A program made the translations under genes and the position numbers. The notes beneath the pieces were generated by a model. The model was not told where the DNA came from. It was given only the letters and a program-made list of their open reading frames with translations, and ran no database searches. Shown one piece after another: positions 32,246 through 38,467 of a stretch of DNA of 38,467 bases. Origin of the DNA: an uncultured Pseudomonadota bacterium (GTDB lineage Bacteria; Pseudomonadota; Alphaproteobacteria; Rs-D84); NCBI GenBank assembly GCA_902793435.1, contig CADBDF010000010.1:1-38467 (forward strand). Reading direction: 5' to 3'. The first letter of the stretch is position 1. Every line of letters starts with the position of its first letter.

Positions 32246-32761
32246 ATGAAAATATATTTTGATATGGACGGTGTTTTGGTAAATTTTGACGCAATGCGTC
32301 CAAACGACACAGATTTAAATCACCCCAGTGCAGATTTGTCGCCCGAAAAACGCATCCAGAAAAAACAGTTTTGGCAACAAATAGAACAAGAACCAAATTT
32401 TTGGCACGATATACCATCTATGCCAAATATTGAACATTTGTTGTCTGTGGCGTGTGCTTTGGGTGAAATATTTGTGCTCAGTAAAACACCTGGGGCGCAT
32501 CATTTTATCAACGGGGAAAAATATGTTGAATATGTTGCAAATGAAAAGCGTAAATGGATTGCCGATAACATGGGTAAATATTTTGATACCGAACATACAA
32601 TTATTTGTGATGGTGCCAAAGGCGAATTGATTCGGCCGTCAAAAACAGATATATTGATTGACGACAGACCCGAAAATATTACTGAATGGGAATCGCATGG
32701 TGGCACAGGTATTGTTTTTACAAACGCAATTGATGTTGCACAAAAATTACAAGATTTATAA
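32246..32761 (+). CDS. 5'(3')-deoxyribonucleotidase-like HAD phosphatase
   Basis: This 171-aa protein is of the NT5C/HAD family. Motif I is FDMDGVLVNFD (Asp6 nucleophile, Asp8 acid/base). Motif II lies in FVLSKTPGA, and the C-terminal metal-binding motif is ILIDDRPENI. It would dephosphorylate (deoxy)nucleoside monophosphates in the cytoplasm. The ATG at 32246 is chosen because it begins directly before motif I; the in-frame upstream extension covers the preceding terminator and is not conserved-looking. The ribosome-binding site is poor (AAAGTGA). The gene follows a hydrolase with no evident link. Confidence 0.85.
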   Translation: MKIYFDMDGVLVNFDAMRPNDTDLNHPSADLSPEKRIQKKQFWQQIEQEPNFWHDIPSMPNIEHLLSVACALGEIFVLSKTPGAHHFINGEKYVEYVANEKRKWIADNMGKYFDTEHTIICDGAKGELIRPSKTDILIDDRPENITEWESHGGTGIVFTNAIDVAQKLQDL

Positions 32762-32780
32762 CAAATATTACTAAAATAAA

Positions 32781-32798
32781 ACCCGTCACAAGACGGGT
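32781..32798 (-). terminator. Terminator of the 133-aa Cys-rich gene
   Basis: The stem ACCCGTC / GACGGGT has a 4-nt loop and lies 30 nt beyond the stop codon. On the minus strand it is followed by TTTATTTT. Confidence 0.75.
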
Positions 32799-32828
32799 AA
32801 AAAATTTATGTTCTGCAAATTTAATTTA

Positions 32829-33230
32829 TTATTTTGCTTTGATACCAAACACACGTCTAACAGCATTGTCGCGAACTTTTATTGCGTTTTCGTGTGCGAC
32901 CTTGGCATCAAAATATGCGTGATTGTTATTTAATGCAGGGCAACCCTCGGCTATACATTTGACGTTTTCATTAAAACAACTGCAATTACATACAACAGAT
33001 CTTTTGTCTTCCTCGAACATGCTACCCCACAAAGGTTCTTCTGGGCAATATGTCAAACGGCAAAATTCAACACTTAAACCTTTTTGTAATTCTTCATTTG
33101 GCATTTCGTCCAAATCCCACAAAGGGTGTATAGCATTTTTTGCAGAAATATATTGTCCAAATGTTTTTGATGCAGTATTTTGTGCTTGGTGAGCATCTTT
33201 TACTAATCTAAGCCAATTTTTTATCGACAT
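32829..33230 (-). CDS. Cys-rich protein, unknown function (133 aa)
   Basis: I do not recognise it. The 133-aa protein lacks a signal peptide. It has six to eight cysteines in a compact pattern: FCRLTYCPEE, then VVCNCSCFNENVKC, then EGCPALN, suggesting metal binding or disulphides. The C-terminus is helical and basic (IKVRDNAVRRVFGIKAK). A promoter (33259-33286) and AAAGGA before the ATG support expression. It resembles the 46-aa candidate at 30842-30982 in the Cys cluster and the YF..K..VR spacing. It stands alone between terminators. Confidence 0.7.
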   Translation of the reverse strand: MSIKNWLRLVKDAHQAQNTASKTFGQYISAKNAIHPLWDLDEMPNEELQKGLSVEFCRLTYCPEEPLWGSMFEEDKRSVVCNCSCFNENVKCIAEGCPALNNNHAYFDAKVAHENAIKVRDNAVRRVFGIKAK

Positions 33231-33258
33231 ATTTTAATCCTTTTTTGAATTTACGATG

Positions 33259-33286
33259 ATTATTGCACAAAAATACAGGTTGTCAA
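33259..33286 (-). promoter_or_regulatory. Promoter of the 133-aa Cys-rich gene
   Basis: On the minus strand: TTGACA, a 16-nt spacer and AATAAT. Confidence 0.65.
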
Positions 33287-33303
33287 TATTAAAATAAAGC
33301 AAA

Positions 33304-33648
33304 TTAAAATTTTAATGGCCAATCGCGTATATCTTCGGGCGCAGATTGTGATTCTGGACGCCACATAAATTCTTCGATTTTGACGCGTTTGTCGCGGGTG
33401 AATTTAACACCTTCGCTTTTCAAGGCTTTATATTGTTGTTCAAAAAACGGTTCGCCACACAAAGAACCATCTTTGAACACGACCCGATGCCAAGGCAAAT
33501 GCCAACTTTTTTGATTGTTGGACGCATAGCCAACAAATCGCGCCATTTTTGGTCGTCCAATCATGCGTGCGATTTGTCCAAATGTGGTGACCCGTCCATA
33601 AGGGATTTTTTCAACAACATCATAAACTTGTTCATAAAAACTTTTCAT
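33304..33648 (-). CDS. Alkyltransferase-like (ATL) DNA-damage recognition protein
   Basis: This 114-aa protein belongs to the O6-alkylguanine-DNA alkyltransferase superfamily: IPYGRVTTFGQIARMIGRP is the helix-turn-helix and arginine-finger part, and LPWHRVV is the active-site motif. The usual PCHRV is PWHRV, so the alkyl-acceptor cysteine is replaced by Trp. That makes it an ATL protein, which binds O6-alkylguanine and hands it to nucleotide excision repair instead of repairing it. The start at 33648 gives the usual N-terminus; a longer in-frame ATG at 33690 exists with no ribosome-binding site either. It is divergent from the 36-aa/WYL gene pair. Confidence 0.88.
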   Translation of the reverse strand: MKSFYEQVYDVVEKIPYGRVTTFGQIARMIGRPKMARFVGYASNNQKSWHLPWHRVVFKDGSLCGEPFFEQQYKALKSEGVKFTRDKRVKIEEFMWRPESQSAPEDIRDWPLKF

Positions 33649-33715
33649 ATATGAAATTGTATCACTTGAAGCAAAAAAATCAAATTTCATAACATTTTTA
33701 AATTAGGAAAATATA

Positions 33716-33744
33716 TTGAATTAACCATTGGTGTGGTTTATACT
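33716..33744 (+). promoter_or_regulatory. Promoter of the 36-aa/WYL gene pair
   Basis: TTGAAT at 33716-33721, a 17-nt spacer, and TATACT at 33739-33744. Confidence 0.75.
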
Positions 33745-33767
33745 CAATATGGGTTAAAAGGCAGAAA

Positions 33768-33878
33768 ATGTCTTTTGGAGAAATTTTTAGAAGGACAAAA
33801 TCAGGAAGATTGGATTATAGATGTAAGCCTAATTCTCAAGCTAGGGCTGGCGCATTGTATAGAAACAAATCTAAATAA
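33768..33878 (+). CDS. Arginine-rich small protein (36 aa)
   Basis: I do not recognise it. The 36-aa product is basic (starts MSFGEIFRRTKSGRLDY, one Cys, ends RNKSK). The frame is supported by AAAAGG 7 nt before ATG and by a near-consensus promoter 24 nt upstream. All six arginines use AGA or AGG, whereas the neighbouring genes favour CGT and CGC, so it may be of foreign or recent origin. It sits 22 nt upstream of the zinc-ribbon/WYL gene on the same transcript and could be a partner, a leader peptide, or a decayed gene end. Confidence 0.55.
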   Translation: MSFGEIFRRTKSGRLDYRCKPNSQARAGALYRNKSK

Positions 33879-33900
33879 TATAAAAATAAAGGAGTAAAAT

Positions 33901-34653
33901 ATGTGGTTATGTTGGCACTGTGGGTGTAATTTTGAAAAAAACGACCCTGGCGATACAAAATGTCCAGAATGTGGAAAAAATGCAATATCTGTTCCAAGTT
34001 TTTTTGGTACAGGACTTATAATATCTGTTTTATTAGTTGGATGCCAACCAGAAGAAAATCCCAATGTTGGTGCGATTACATTTGGCGTTATTGGAATGTT
34101 AATTACATCAATATTTCTTATTATTTTGAGTATAAAAGCAAAAGAACTAAATAAAAAATGGTTAAAAGCACATAAAAAGAAAAACAAGGCGGCAAATTCC
34201 CAAAAATCCCAAATAATAAAAGAAAACAAATCCGTATTTACAAAATATGGAAAAGTTAGTGAATTAAGCCCATTTATATCCATGGGCAAATCAAATGGCG
34301 AAAATGTAAGATTTGACATTAAACCGGATCGTGAAATTGAAATTGAATACCAAGATGCATCTGGTGAAATTACGCGCCGGTGCATTACCGCACAAATAAT
34401 TGAAACCGCATGGGGTGGGTTGGTTATAAAGGCATTTTGTCATTTGCGTGGGGGACAACGGTCATTCAAACTGGAAAACATTCACCGGTTATATGAAAAC
34501 GGCCATGAAATAAACATTGTGGATTGGTTGGAACAAATCGGTTTTTCACAAAATCGCCGTGTAAAAAAACGCATCGCCAAAGAAAAATTGTCTGCGATGG
34601 TTGATAAAATGTCAAATACTGCGCTGGATGAATTCATTAAAAACAGCAATTAA
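33901..34653 (+). CDS. Zinc-ribbon, two-TM, WYL-like protein
   Basis: The protein is 250 aa. An N-terminal zinc ribbon (C4/C7 and C21/C24, with extra C9) is followed by two hydrophobic helices (about 33-49 and 55-78), a basic linker, and a C-terminal domain (about 143-200) that resembles WYL: IEIEYQDASGEITRR, then WGGLVIKAFCHLRGGQRSFK and LENIHRLYE. WYL domains sense nucleic acids or small ligands and often regulate defence genes. Here the domain is tethered to the membrane, with no DNA-binding helix-turn-helix visible. AAAGGAG lies before ATG 33901. The 36-aa gene precedes it in the same transcript. Confidence 0.75.
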   Translation: MWLCWHCGCNFEKNDPGDTKCPECGKNAISVPSFFGTGLIISVLLVGCQPEENPNVGAITFGVIGMLITSIFLIILSIKAKELNKKWLKAHKKKNKAANSQKSQIIKENKSVFTKYGKVSELSPFISMGKSNGENVRFDIKPDREIEIEYQDASGEITRRCITAQIIETAWGGLVIKAFCHLRGGQRSFKLENIHRLYENGHEINIVDWLEQIGFSQNRRVKKRIAKEKLSAMVDKMSNTALDEFIKNSN

Positions 34654-34684
34654 AACAAAAAAATAACGAATTTATTAATATTTT

Positions 34685-34711
34685 AACACCGGGTATTCCG
34701 GTGTTTTTTTG
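34685..34711 (+). terminator. Terminator of the WYL-like gene
   Basis: The stem AACACCGG / CCGGTGTT has a GTATT loop and is followed by a long T-run, 31 nt after the stop codon. Confidence 0.9.
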
Positions 34712-34809
34712 TTTGCTTTTCCAATTTTTAAGGTTTTTACCATCTTTTTTATTTTTTGTGTGATTTACAAAAGACAAAAAATCGAAATTTTACTTTCGAA
34801 CTGTAAAAA

Positions 34810-34957
34810 TTGCGCACGGATTGGCTCGGTCGGCAGTGCCGACACTGCGCTGCATTCGTTAGCGCTCAAACTACGCAAGGCTTGTTTTCGCTTACTCATA
34901 GTCGAACCTGTCACGCCAAAGGCGGACGATGTTTCAAATCAAACGGGCACAACAAAG
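34810..34957. other. GC-rich non-coding patch next to tRNA-Gln
   Basis: No gene is supported here. The patch is visibly richer in GC than its surroundings. It contains a perfect hairpin GTCGGCA/TGCCGAC (34839-34853 region) overlapping GCAGTG/CACTGC, and the 11-mer GCGCACGGATT (34812-34822), which recurs in the tRNA-Gln T-arm (35004-35014). It may be the remnant of an insertion at the tRNA, or a dispersed repeat. The stretch 34712-34809 holds nothing that I can name. Confidence 0.45.
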
Positions 34958-34998
34958 CCAATATTAAAACGCACCACAAGGGTGCGTTTGAATATTGG
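34958..34998 (-). terminator. Terminator of tRNA-Gln, overlapping its CCA end
   Basis: A near-perfect 18-bp inverted repeat (34958-34975 and 34981-34998, one mismatch) has an ACAAG loop. Its right arm includes the encoded CCA of tRNA-Gln. On the minus strand the stem is followed by a T-rich stretch. Confidence 0.7.
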
Positions 34999-35069
34999 TT
35001 GGGGCGCACGGATTCGAACCATGATAAAGAGAACCAAAATCTCTTGTCCTACCATTAGACGACACCCCA
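34996..35069 (-). tRNA. tRNA-Gln (anticodon TTG)
   Basis: This is a 74-nt tRNA with encoded CCA. The acceptor TGGGGTG pairs with CGCCCCA (one wobble), as in bacterial tRNA-Gln. The D-arm is GTCTAATGGTAGGAC. The anticodon stem AGAGA/TCTCT encloses TTTTGGT, so the anticodon is TTG. The T-arm is ATGGTTCGAATCCGT. A promoter lies at 35081-35108. Confidence 0.95.
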
Positions 35070-35080
35070 ATGACGCGTAA

Positions 35081-35108
35081 ATTATACAGGTAAATTTTAT
35101 TTTTGCAA
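35081..35108 (-). promoter_or_regulatory. Promoter of tRNA-Gln
   Basis: On the minus strand: TTGCAA, a 16-nt spacer and a perfect TATAAT, 12 nt from the tRNA 5' end. Confidence 0.75.
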
Positions 35109-35129
35109 TAAAAATTTTACGAAATAAAA

Positions 35130-35152
35130 ACCGCCAAAATGGCGGTATATTT
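35130..35152. terminator. Terminator of the Cys-rich secreted protein gene
   Basis: The stem ACCGCCA / TGGCGGT has an AAA loop and lies just beyond the stop codon of the minus-strand gene. T-runs flank it on both strands. Confidence 0.75.
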
Positions 35153-35168
35153 TTTATGCTTTTGACAA

Positions 35169-36263
35169 TTATGGGCACATTTCCAACTGATTCAAAACAT
35201 TTTGTACGTCTGCGTTTATTGAATCTGTGACTGCACGCCCAACGCCGTCATAGTGTTGATATTCAAACGGTGCATTTGCAAATTCTGGATAATCTGCATA
35301 TAGCTGTTTAAACGGTGCCAACAACGCGCGTATAGTTGTTTTTGATTTGCAGATACAACTGTTTCTAACATCGGCAACCGTTGCAGATGTTGCAGGGTAT
35401 TTTTCTGTGCCATTGATTTCATCGTCACTCATCACGACACAACGTGATCCAAAGCCAGAAAAGTTTGCGTCATCAACCAAGAATCTGTAAATCATTTCTT
35501 TCTTTGCGCCCGCCTGTTTTAATTTATGTGTCAAAACACCTGTGCAGCAAGACTGTGATGCGCGCATCAAAACTTTATACCGATTCAACAATGGAATCAT
35601 AACCTTTTCGTTCGCAGATATATTAGGGTTGCTTTCAATCGCAGACGCAATGTCGCAATTTACATCGTCTTTTAATGTGTGACTGCGTGGTGCAACACTT
35701 TCGGAAATTGTTGGTTTTCGCAACCATACGGCGCACTCTTTTGGTGTGTTAAATGGACAGTCTTTATATTCTGCACGCATTTTTTCACCAGTATAAACAC
35801 CGTCAATTTCGGCAACATTATCGCCAGAACCATATAAGAAATTGTTTATGATATAAACCGTTTCGCCATAATAACTCTGGTCACCCAATGAAAAACCGGC
35901 ATTTTTAGCCTGTTGAACATGTTTTTTGCCAAATGTGACGGTTGGCTTTTCCATAGGTGTCATAATTACAGCCTGGATATTACCATTGTGCCCGGCAAAT
36001 GTATCATTTGTCCATAAATTATGTGATGTTTTTTGTGGAACTAATAATTCGTCTATGCGCGCCCGCGTATCAACGATTTCATCCATAGTGCTTTGCATGT
36101 ATTCTGCATCACTGATTGAAATGTTATCAGGTGTCACCACAGGCTCTTCTGCTTCAAACGATTCAGTAATCAACTGTTCTTCGTCCAATGAATCAGATGC
36201 CCATGCCGAACAAATGCTGCCACATAAAAGCAAAGATGATAAAATAAATATTGGTTGTTTCAT
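35169..36263 (-). CDS. Cys-rich secreted protein, unknown function (364 aa)
   Basis: I do not recognise this 364-aa protein. The signal peptide MKQPIFILSSLLLCGSICSA (cleavage near AWAS) is clear, followed by an acidic N-terminal region. The C-terminal two thirds hold about nine cysteines, including DCPFNTPKEC, a CC pair (SQSCCTG), and NSCICK, with the protein ending EMCP. Even numbers and spacing suggest disulphides in the periplasm or outside. One stretch (GFSLGDQSYYGETVYI) is beta-rich. No Shine-Dalgarno is seen; a TATTAT -10 box lies only 7 nt before the ATG, so the message may be leaderless. It is divergent from the outer-membrane barrel gene. Confidence 0.75.
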   Translation of the reverse strand: MKQPIFILSSLLLCGSICSAWASDSLDEEQLITESFEAEEPVVTPDNISISDAEYMQSTMDEIVDTRARIDELLVPQKTSHNLWTNDTFAGHNGNIQAVIMTPMEKPTVTFGKKHVQQAKNAGFSLGDQSYYGETVYIINNFLYGSGDNVAEIDGVYTGEKMRAEYKDCPFNTPKECAVWLRKPTISESVAPRSHTLKDDVNCDIASAIESNPNISANEKVMIPLLNRYKVLMRASQSCCTGVLTHKLKQAGAKKEMIYRFLVDDANFSGFGSRCVVMSDDEINGTEKYPATSATVADVRNSCICKSKTTIRALLAPFKQLYADYPEFANAPFEYQHYDGVGRAVTDSINADVQNVLNQLEMCP

Positions 36264-36335
36264 ACCTAATATAATACCACATTTTTAGGCGTTTTTAAAA
36301 TAAAATTTTATATTGCGCGCCATTGTGTAAATTTA

Positions 36336-36363
36336 TTACCATCTAGGATAGAAATCATATTAT
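36336..36363 (+). promoter_or_regulatory. Promoter of the outer-membrane barrel gene
   Basis: TTACCA at 36336-36341, a 16-nt spacer, and TATTAT at 36358-36363, 21 nt before the start codon. Confidence 0.5.
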
Positions 36364-36384
36364 ATAGAAAAAAGGGGGCGACCT

Positions 36385-37467
36385 ATGAAAAGAACCTGTG
36401 GATTCGTTTTGTCAGCACTTTTTACATTGCCTGTATTTGCGGCAACCGATGGTGCAAATTTATATGAACCATATAAAAAAACAATGTATGGCACTCCTGA
36501 AAATACAATTACTAAAACTGAAACTGCCCAGGCTCAAACATCAAAAACAACAAATGCGGATAAAGAATTGACTGCGACTGATGAAAATGTGCAATCTTTA
36601 CAGGAAGAGACTCTTGATTCTGTCGATAACGTGCAAAATGATATATCATCTGGGGACGAAAAAACATCGGCCGAAAATTTTGAATCATATTCGTCATCAA
36701 CATCTTCTTCGAATCCAGATATTAAATTTCCACATGGGGTGCAGTTGGGATTGGGTGTGTCTGCAACTGGCGGGTTGGACGGTTTTGTTGGGTATAATAA
36801 TAAAAAATTTGATTCTTTTTGGTGGAAACGATTCGGTGTGCGTTTAGGCTATGCATCAACCAAGCCATTTAAGTCTTTTATAAACAAAAGGGTTGATAGC
36901 GCAATGGGTGACGGCATAGATATTGGTGATTATGTGACTATGCGTGATGGTAATGTCGAGGCCCAGCATATGTTTGCGCTGGTTGATTTTTACCCGTTTG
37001 GCGACACATGGTTTTTTGGCGGATTACGTTTGTCAGGCGGTTATTATAATGGTGATTTAAAATTGACTGCGGATTTGGGTGCCAAAGATACTGTTTTAAC
37101 AAATGATGCAGAATTTAAATTGGGTGACACTTGGTATAAATATACTGCGGGTGATAATCAGGGCTTTGCAACGGCTAAATGGTCTGTGTCTGGGCCTTAT
37201 GCGGGACTGGGTTTTGATTTGGGGTTATTCAGTGGCTTTAAGATTTATATGGACGCGGGTGTTGTATTTACTACCGAGGCGGCCAAATTAGATTTGCAAA
37301 TCGCAGAAGCAGGATTGTTTCAAAGTACGGACAGAACATCTTGGACACCGGTTGATGTGTCTGGGTTAAACAGCAAAAAGGCCGAGGCTTTGGCGTCTGC
37401 ACAACATGAATTAGATAAATATCCATATTACCCAATTGTAAAATTAGGGTTTATGTACAGATTTTAA
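36385..37467 (+). CDS. Outer-membrane beta-barrel protein with a Ser/Thr-rich periplasmic linker
   Basis: The protein is 360 aa. The signal peptide MKRTCGFVLSALFTLPVFAA is followed by a low-complexity, S/T/E/N-rich region (about residues 25-110). From about residue 115 the sequence alternates polar and hydrophobic residues in short strands (VQLGLGVSATGGLDGFVGY, FALVDFYPFG, WFFGGLRLSGGYYNGDL) and ends YPIVKLGFMYRF with the terminal Phe that BAM recognises. It has about eight strands, in the size range of OmpA/OmpW-like barrels. AAGGGGG lies before the ATG. Function unknown. Confidence 0.8.
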   Translation: MKRTCGFVLSALFTLPVFAATDGANLYEPYKKTMYGTPENTITKTETAQAQTSKTTNADKELTATDENVQSLQEETLDSVDNVQNDISSGDEKTSAENFESYSSSTSSSNPDIKFPHGVQLGLGVSATGGLDGFVGYNNKKFDSFWWKRFGVRLGYASTKPFKSFINKRVDSAMGDGIDIGDYVTMRDGNVEAQHMFALVDFYPFGDTWFFGGLRLSGGYYNGDLKLTADLGAKDTVLTNDAEFKLGDTWYKYTAGDNQGFATAKWSVSGPYAGLGFDLGLFSGFKIYMDAGVVFTTEAAKLDLQIAEAGLFQSTDRTSWTPVDVSGLNSKKAEALASAQHELDKYPYYPIVKLGFMYRF

Positions 37468-37471
37468 TATG

Positions 37472-37498
37472 AAAGCCAAGAATTTTCTTGGCTTTTGT
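37472..37498 (+). terminator. Terminator of the outer-membrane barrel gene
   Basis: The perfect 11-bp stem AAAGCCAAGAA / TTCTTGGCTTT has a TT loop and starts 5 nt after the stop codon. The T-run is short. Confidence 0.75.
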
Positions 37499-37661
37499 TA
37501 AAAACACGAATCGTATAAAGCGAAAAAAACCGAATCATTATCGTAAAAAACGATTCTGTGCGCAAAAAACTAACGAAATTTTTTATAAGATTTTTTTGGC
37601 GGATTTCTGCATGTTTGCGAATGTTTTTATGACTAAATGAAAATTTTTTCCCAAAAAGCGC

Positions 37662-37690
37662 TTGACTTTTATATATTTCGAACACATAAT
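37662..37690 (+). promoter_or_regulatory. rRNA operon promoter (P1)
   Basis: TTGACT at 37662-37667, a 17-nt spacer, and CATAAT at 37685-37690. It is the best promoter in the 580-nt gene-free stretch before 16S. The region upstream (37500-37650) has A-tracts and a GAATCGT/ACGATTC dyad, consistent with an UP element or Fis-like sites. Confidence 0.6.
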
Positions 37691-37807
37691 ATGCGGGCTT
37701 TCAAGTTGAGATACAAAAAACTTCCCAACCTATGAAATTCGCGATAACAGAATGAAGTTAAAATTAAGTTCTGGGCATTAATCGCAACATTGTTAATCGA
37801 AGCAGCT

Positions 37808-37909
37808 CATCAAAAAAATTTTGATGCTTTATCAAAATTTGTTCAAGAAGAGATATGCAGACAGTTGAATTTGGAAATATCCAAACTTTGACACTAGTCA
37901 GTGCATATC
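37808..37909 (+). other. Structured rRNA leader with alternative stems
   Basis: At 37808-37837, the segments CATCAAAA, TTTTGATG and ATCAAAA can pair in two mutually exclusive hairpins. At 37852-37909, the arms GATATGCA and TGCATATC enclose a second hairpin, TTTGGA/TCCAAA. These could be processing stems or antitermination signals of the rRNA transcript. No tRNA or protein gene lies in this stretch. Confidence 0.5.
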
Positions 37910-38050
37910 CTAGACAGGTAGTAGGTTTTATACATTAAACCTCGTTAAAACACTTGTCTTGCGAATATATTATATATGTAAAGACGAACTGAATTTTTAA
38001 AGTCAGCTTTGTTATATATGCACAGGACTATGACTTACAAGTTTTTTTAG

Positions 38051-38467
38051 AACTTGAGAGTTTGATCCTGGCTCAGAACGAACGCTGGCGGCAGGTCTTA
38101 GGCATGCAAGTCGAACGGGTGAAGCAGGGCTTGCCCTGTGAATCTAGTGGCGCACGAGTGAGTAACGCGTGGGAAACTGCCCACCACTGGGGAATAACGT
38201 TTGGAAACGAACGCTAATACCGCATACGCCGGAAACGGGAAAGATTTATCGGTGGTGGATGTGCCCGCGTTGGATTAGCTTGTTGGTGGGGTAATGGCCT
38301 ACCAAGGCGATGATCCATAGCTGGTCTGAGAGGACGATCAGCCACGTTGGAACTGAGACACGGTCCAAACTCCTACGGGAGGCAGCAGCTAAGAATATTG
38401 GGCAATGGAGGAAACTCTGACCCAGCCATGCCGCGTGAATGAAGAAGGCCTTCGGGTTGTAAAGTTC
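38051..38467 (+). rRNA. rrs: 16S ribosomal RNA, 5' part (cut by the window end)
   Basis: The 5' end matches the universal GAGAGTTTGATCCTGGCTCAG region, and the following ~417 nt cover V1-V2 and run up to V3 (near GGCAGCAGCTAAGAATATTG). The variant CTAAGAATATTGG instead of TGGGGAATATTGG and the ending GAAGAAGGCCTTCGGGTTG fit alphaproteobacteria. The gene runs off the right edge. The exact 5' end is set by analogy and may be off by a few nt. Confidence 0.97.

Noticed and set aside
33801-34385. 194-codon minus-strand frame opposite the 36-aa/WYL genes
   Set aside because: Overlaps two plus-strand genes with promoter and ribosome-binding sites; the predicted protein is Phe/Ser-rich without recognisable features.
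34709-35080. Plus-strand frame across the GC-rich patch and tRNA-Gln
   Set aside because: It overlaps the tRNA and its terminator stem; open only by chance.
37464-37685. 73-codon minus-strand frame before the rRNA promoter
   Set aside because: It covers the terminator and the rRNA promoter; no ribosome-binding site and no plausible protein features.
1-38467. CRISPR arrays, transposases, integrases
   Set aside because: No regularly spaced direct repeats and no protein with such motifs were seen on either strand.

Overview
The window is a piece of an AT-rich alphaproteobacterial chromosome. The first ~417 nt of a 16S rRNA gene lie at the right edge. That piece has the alphaproteobacterial stretch ending in GAAGAAGGCCTTCGGGTTG, and the gene content fits (MraY-FtsW-MurG cell-wall block, PBP1A, GyrA with a GyrA box, MarR-TolC-RND efflux operon, autotransporter). 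The low GC, the compact dcw remnant and the many secreted or outer-membrane proteins suggest a host-associated, reduced lineage such as the uncultured gut Alphaproteobacteria; that placement is inference. Promoters follow one pattern (TTGACA or TTGCAA, 16-18 nt, TATAAT), and most genes have an AAGGA-type ribosome-binding site.

Left part, 0.1-22 kb, is mostly core. It holds bL31 (rpmE), an inositol-monophosphatase-like protein that has lost its catalytic motif, PBP1A, mraY-ftsW and murG (no murD between them), tRNA-Glu(CTC), a MarR-controlled efflux operon (marR, tolC-like, a very small adaptor, an RND pump), an OmpA-like periplasmic protein overlapping a ComF-type phosphoribosyltransferase, valS overlapping an acyl-ACP thioesterase, bL34 (rpmH) with a tiny membrane protein upstream of it, and gyrA followed by a MerR-type regulator. 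Several genes here (7050-7208 and 18604-18741 on the minus strand, and rpmH) are short ones that are easily missed.

Right part, 22-37.5 kb, is accessory. It holds secreted proteins of unknown function, a lipoprotein hydrolase, an autotransporter, and a minus-strand operon of a tandem AAA+ ATPase (28632-30683) followed 18 nt later by a protein with an FtsK-gamma-like winged helix joined to a uracil-glycosylase-like domain (27564-28613). A 21-bp perfect palindrome sits at the -35 position of that operon. Next come a Cys-nucleophile hydrolase, a HAD-type deoxyribonucleotidase, an alkyltransferase-like DNA repair protein, a promoter-driven pair of a 36-aa arginine-rich peptide and a zinc-ribbon/two-TM/WYL-like protein, tRNA-Gln(TTG) next to a GC-rich patch, a Cys-rich secreted protein and an outer-membrane barrel.

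The last ~1 kb is the rRNA operon promoter and a structured leader leading into 16S rRNA. The best candidate for an undescribed system is the AAA+/FtsK-gamma operon with its palindromic operator. Second is the zinc-ribbon/WYL membrane protein with its AGA/AGG-coded small partner. No CRISPR array, transposase or integrase was seen.
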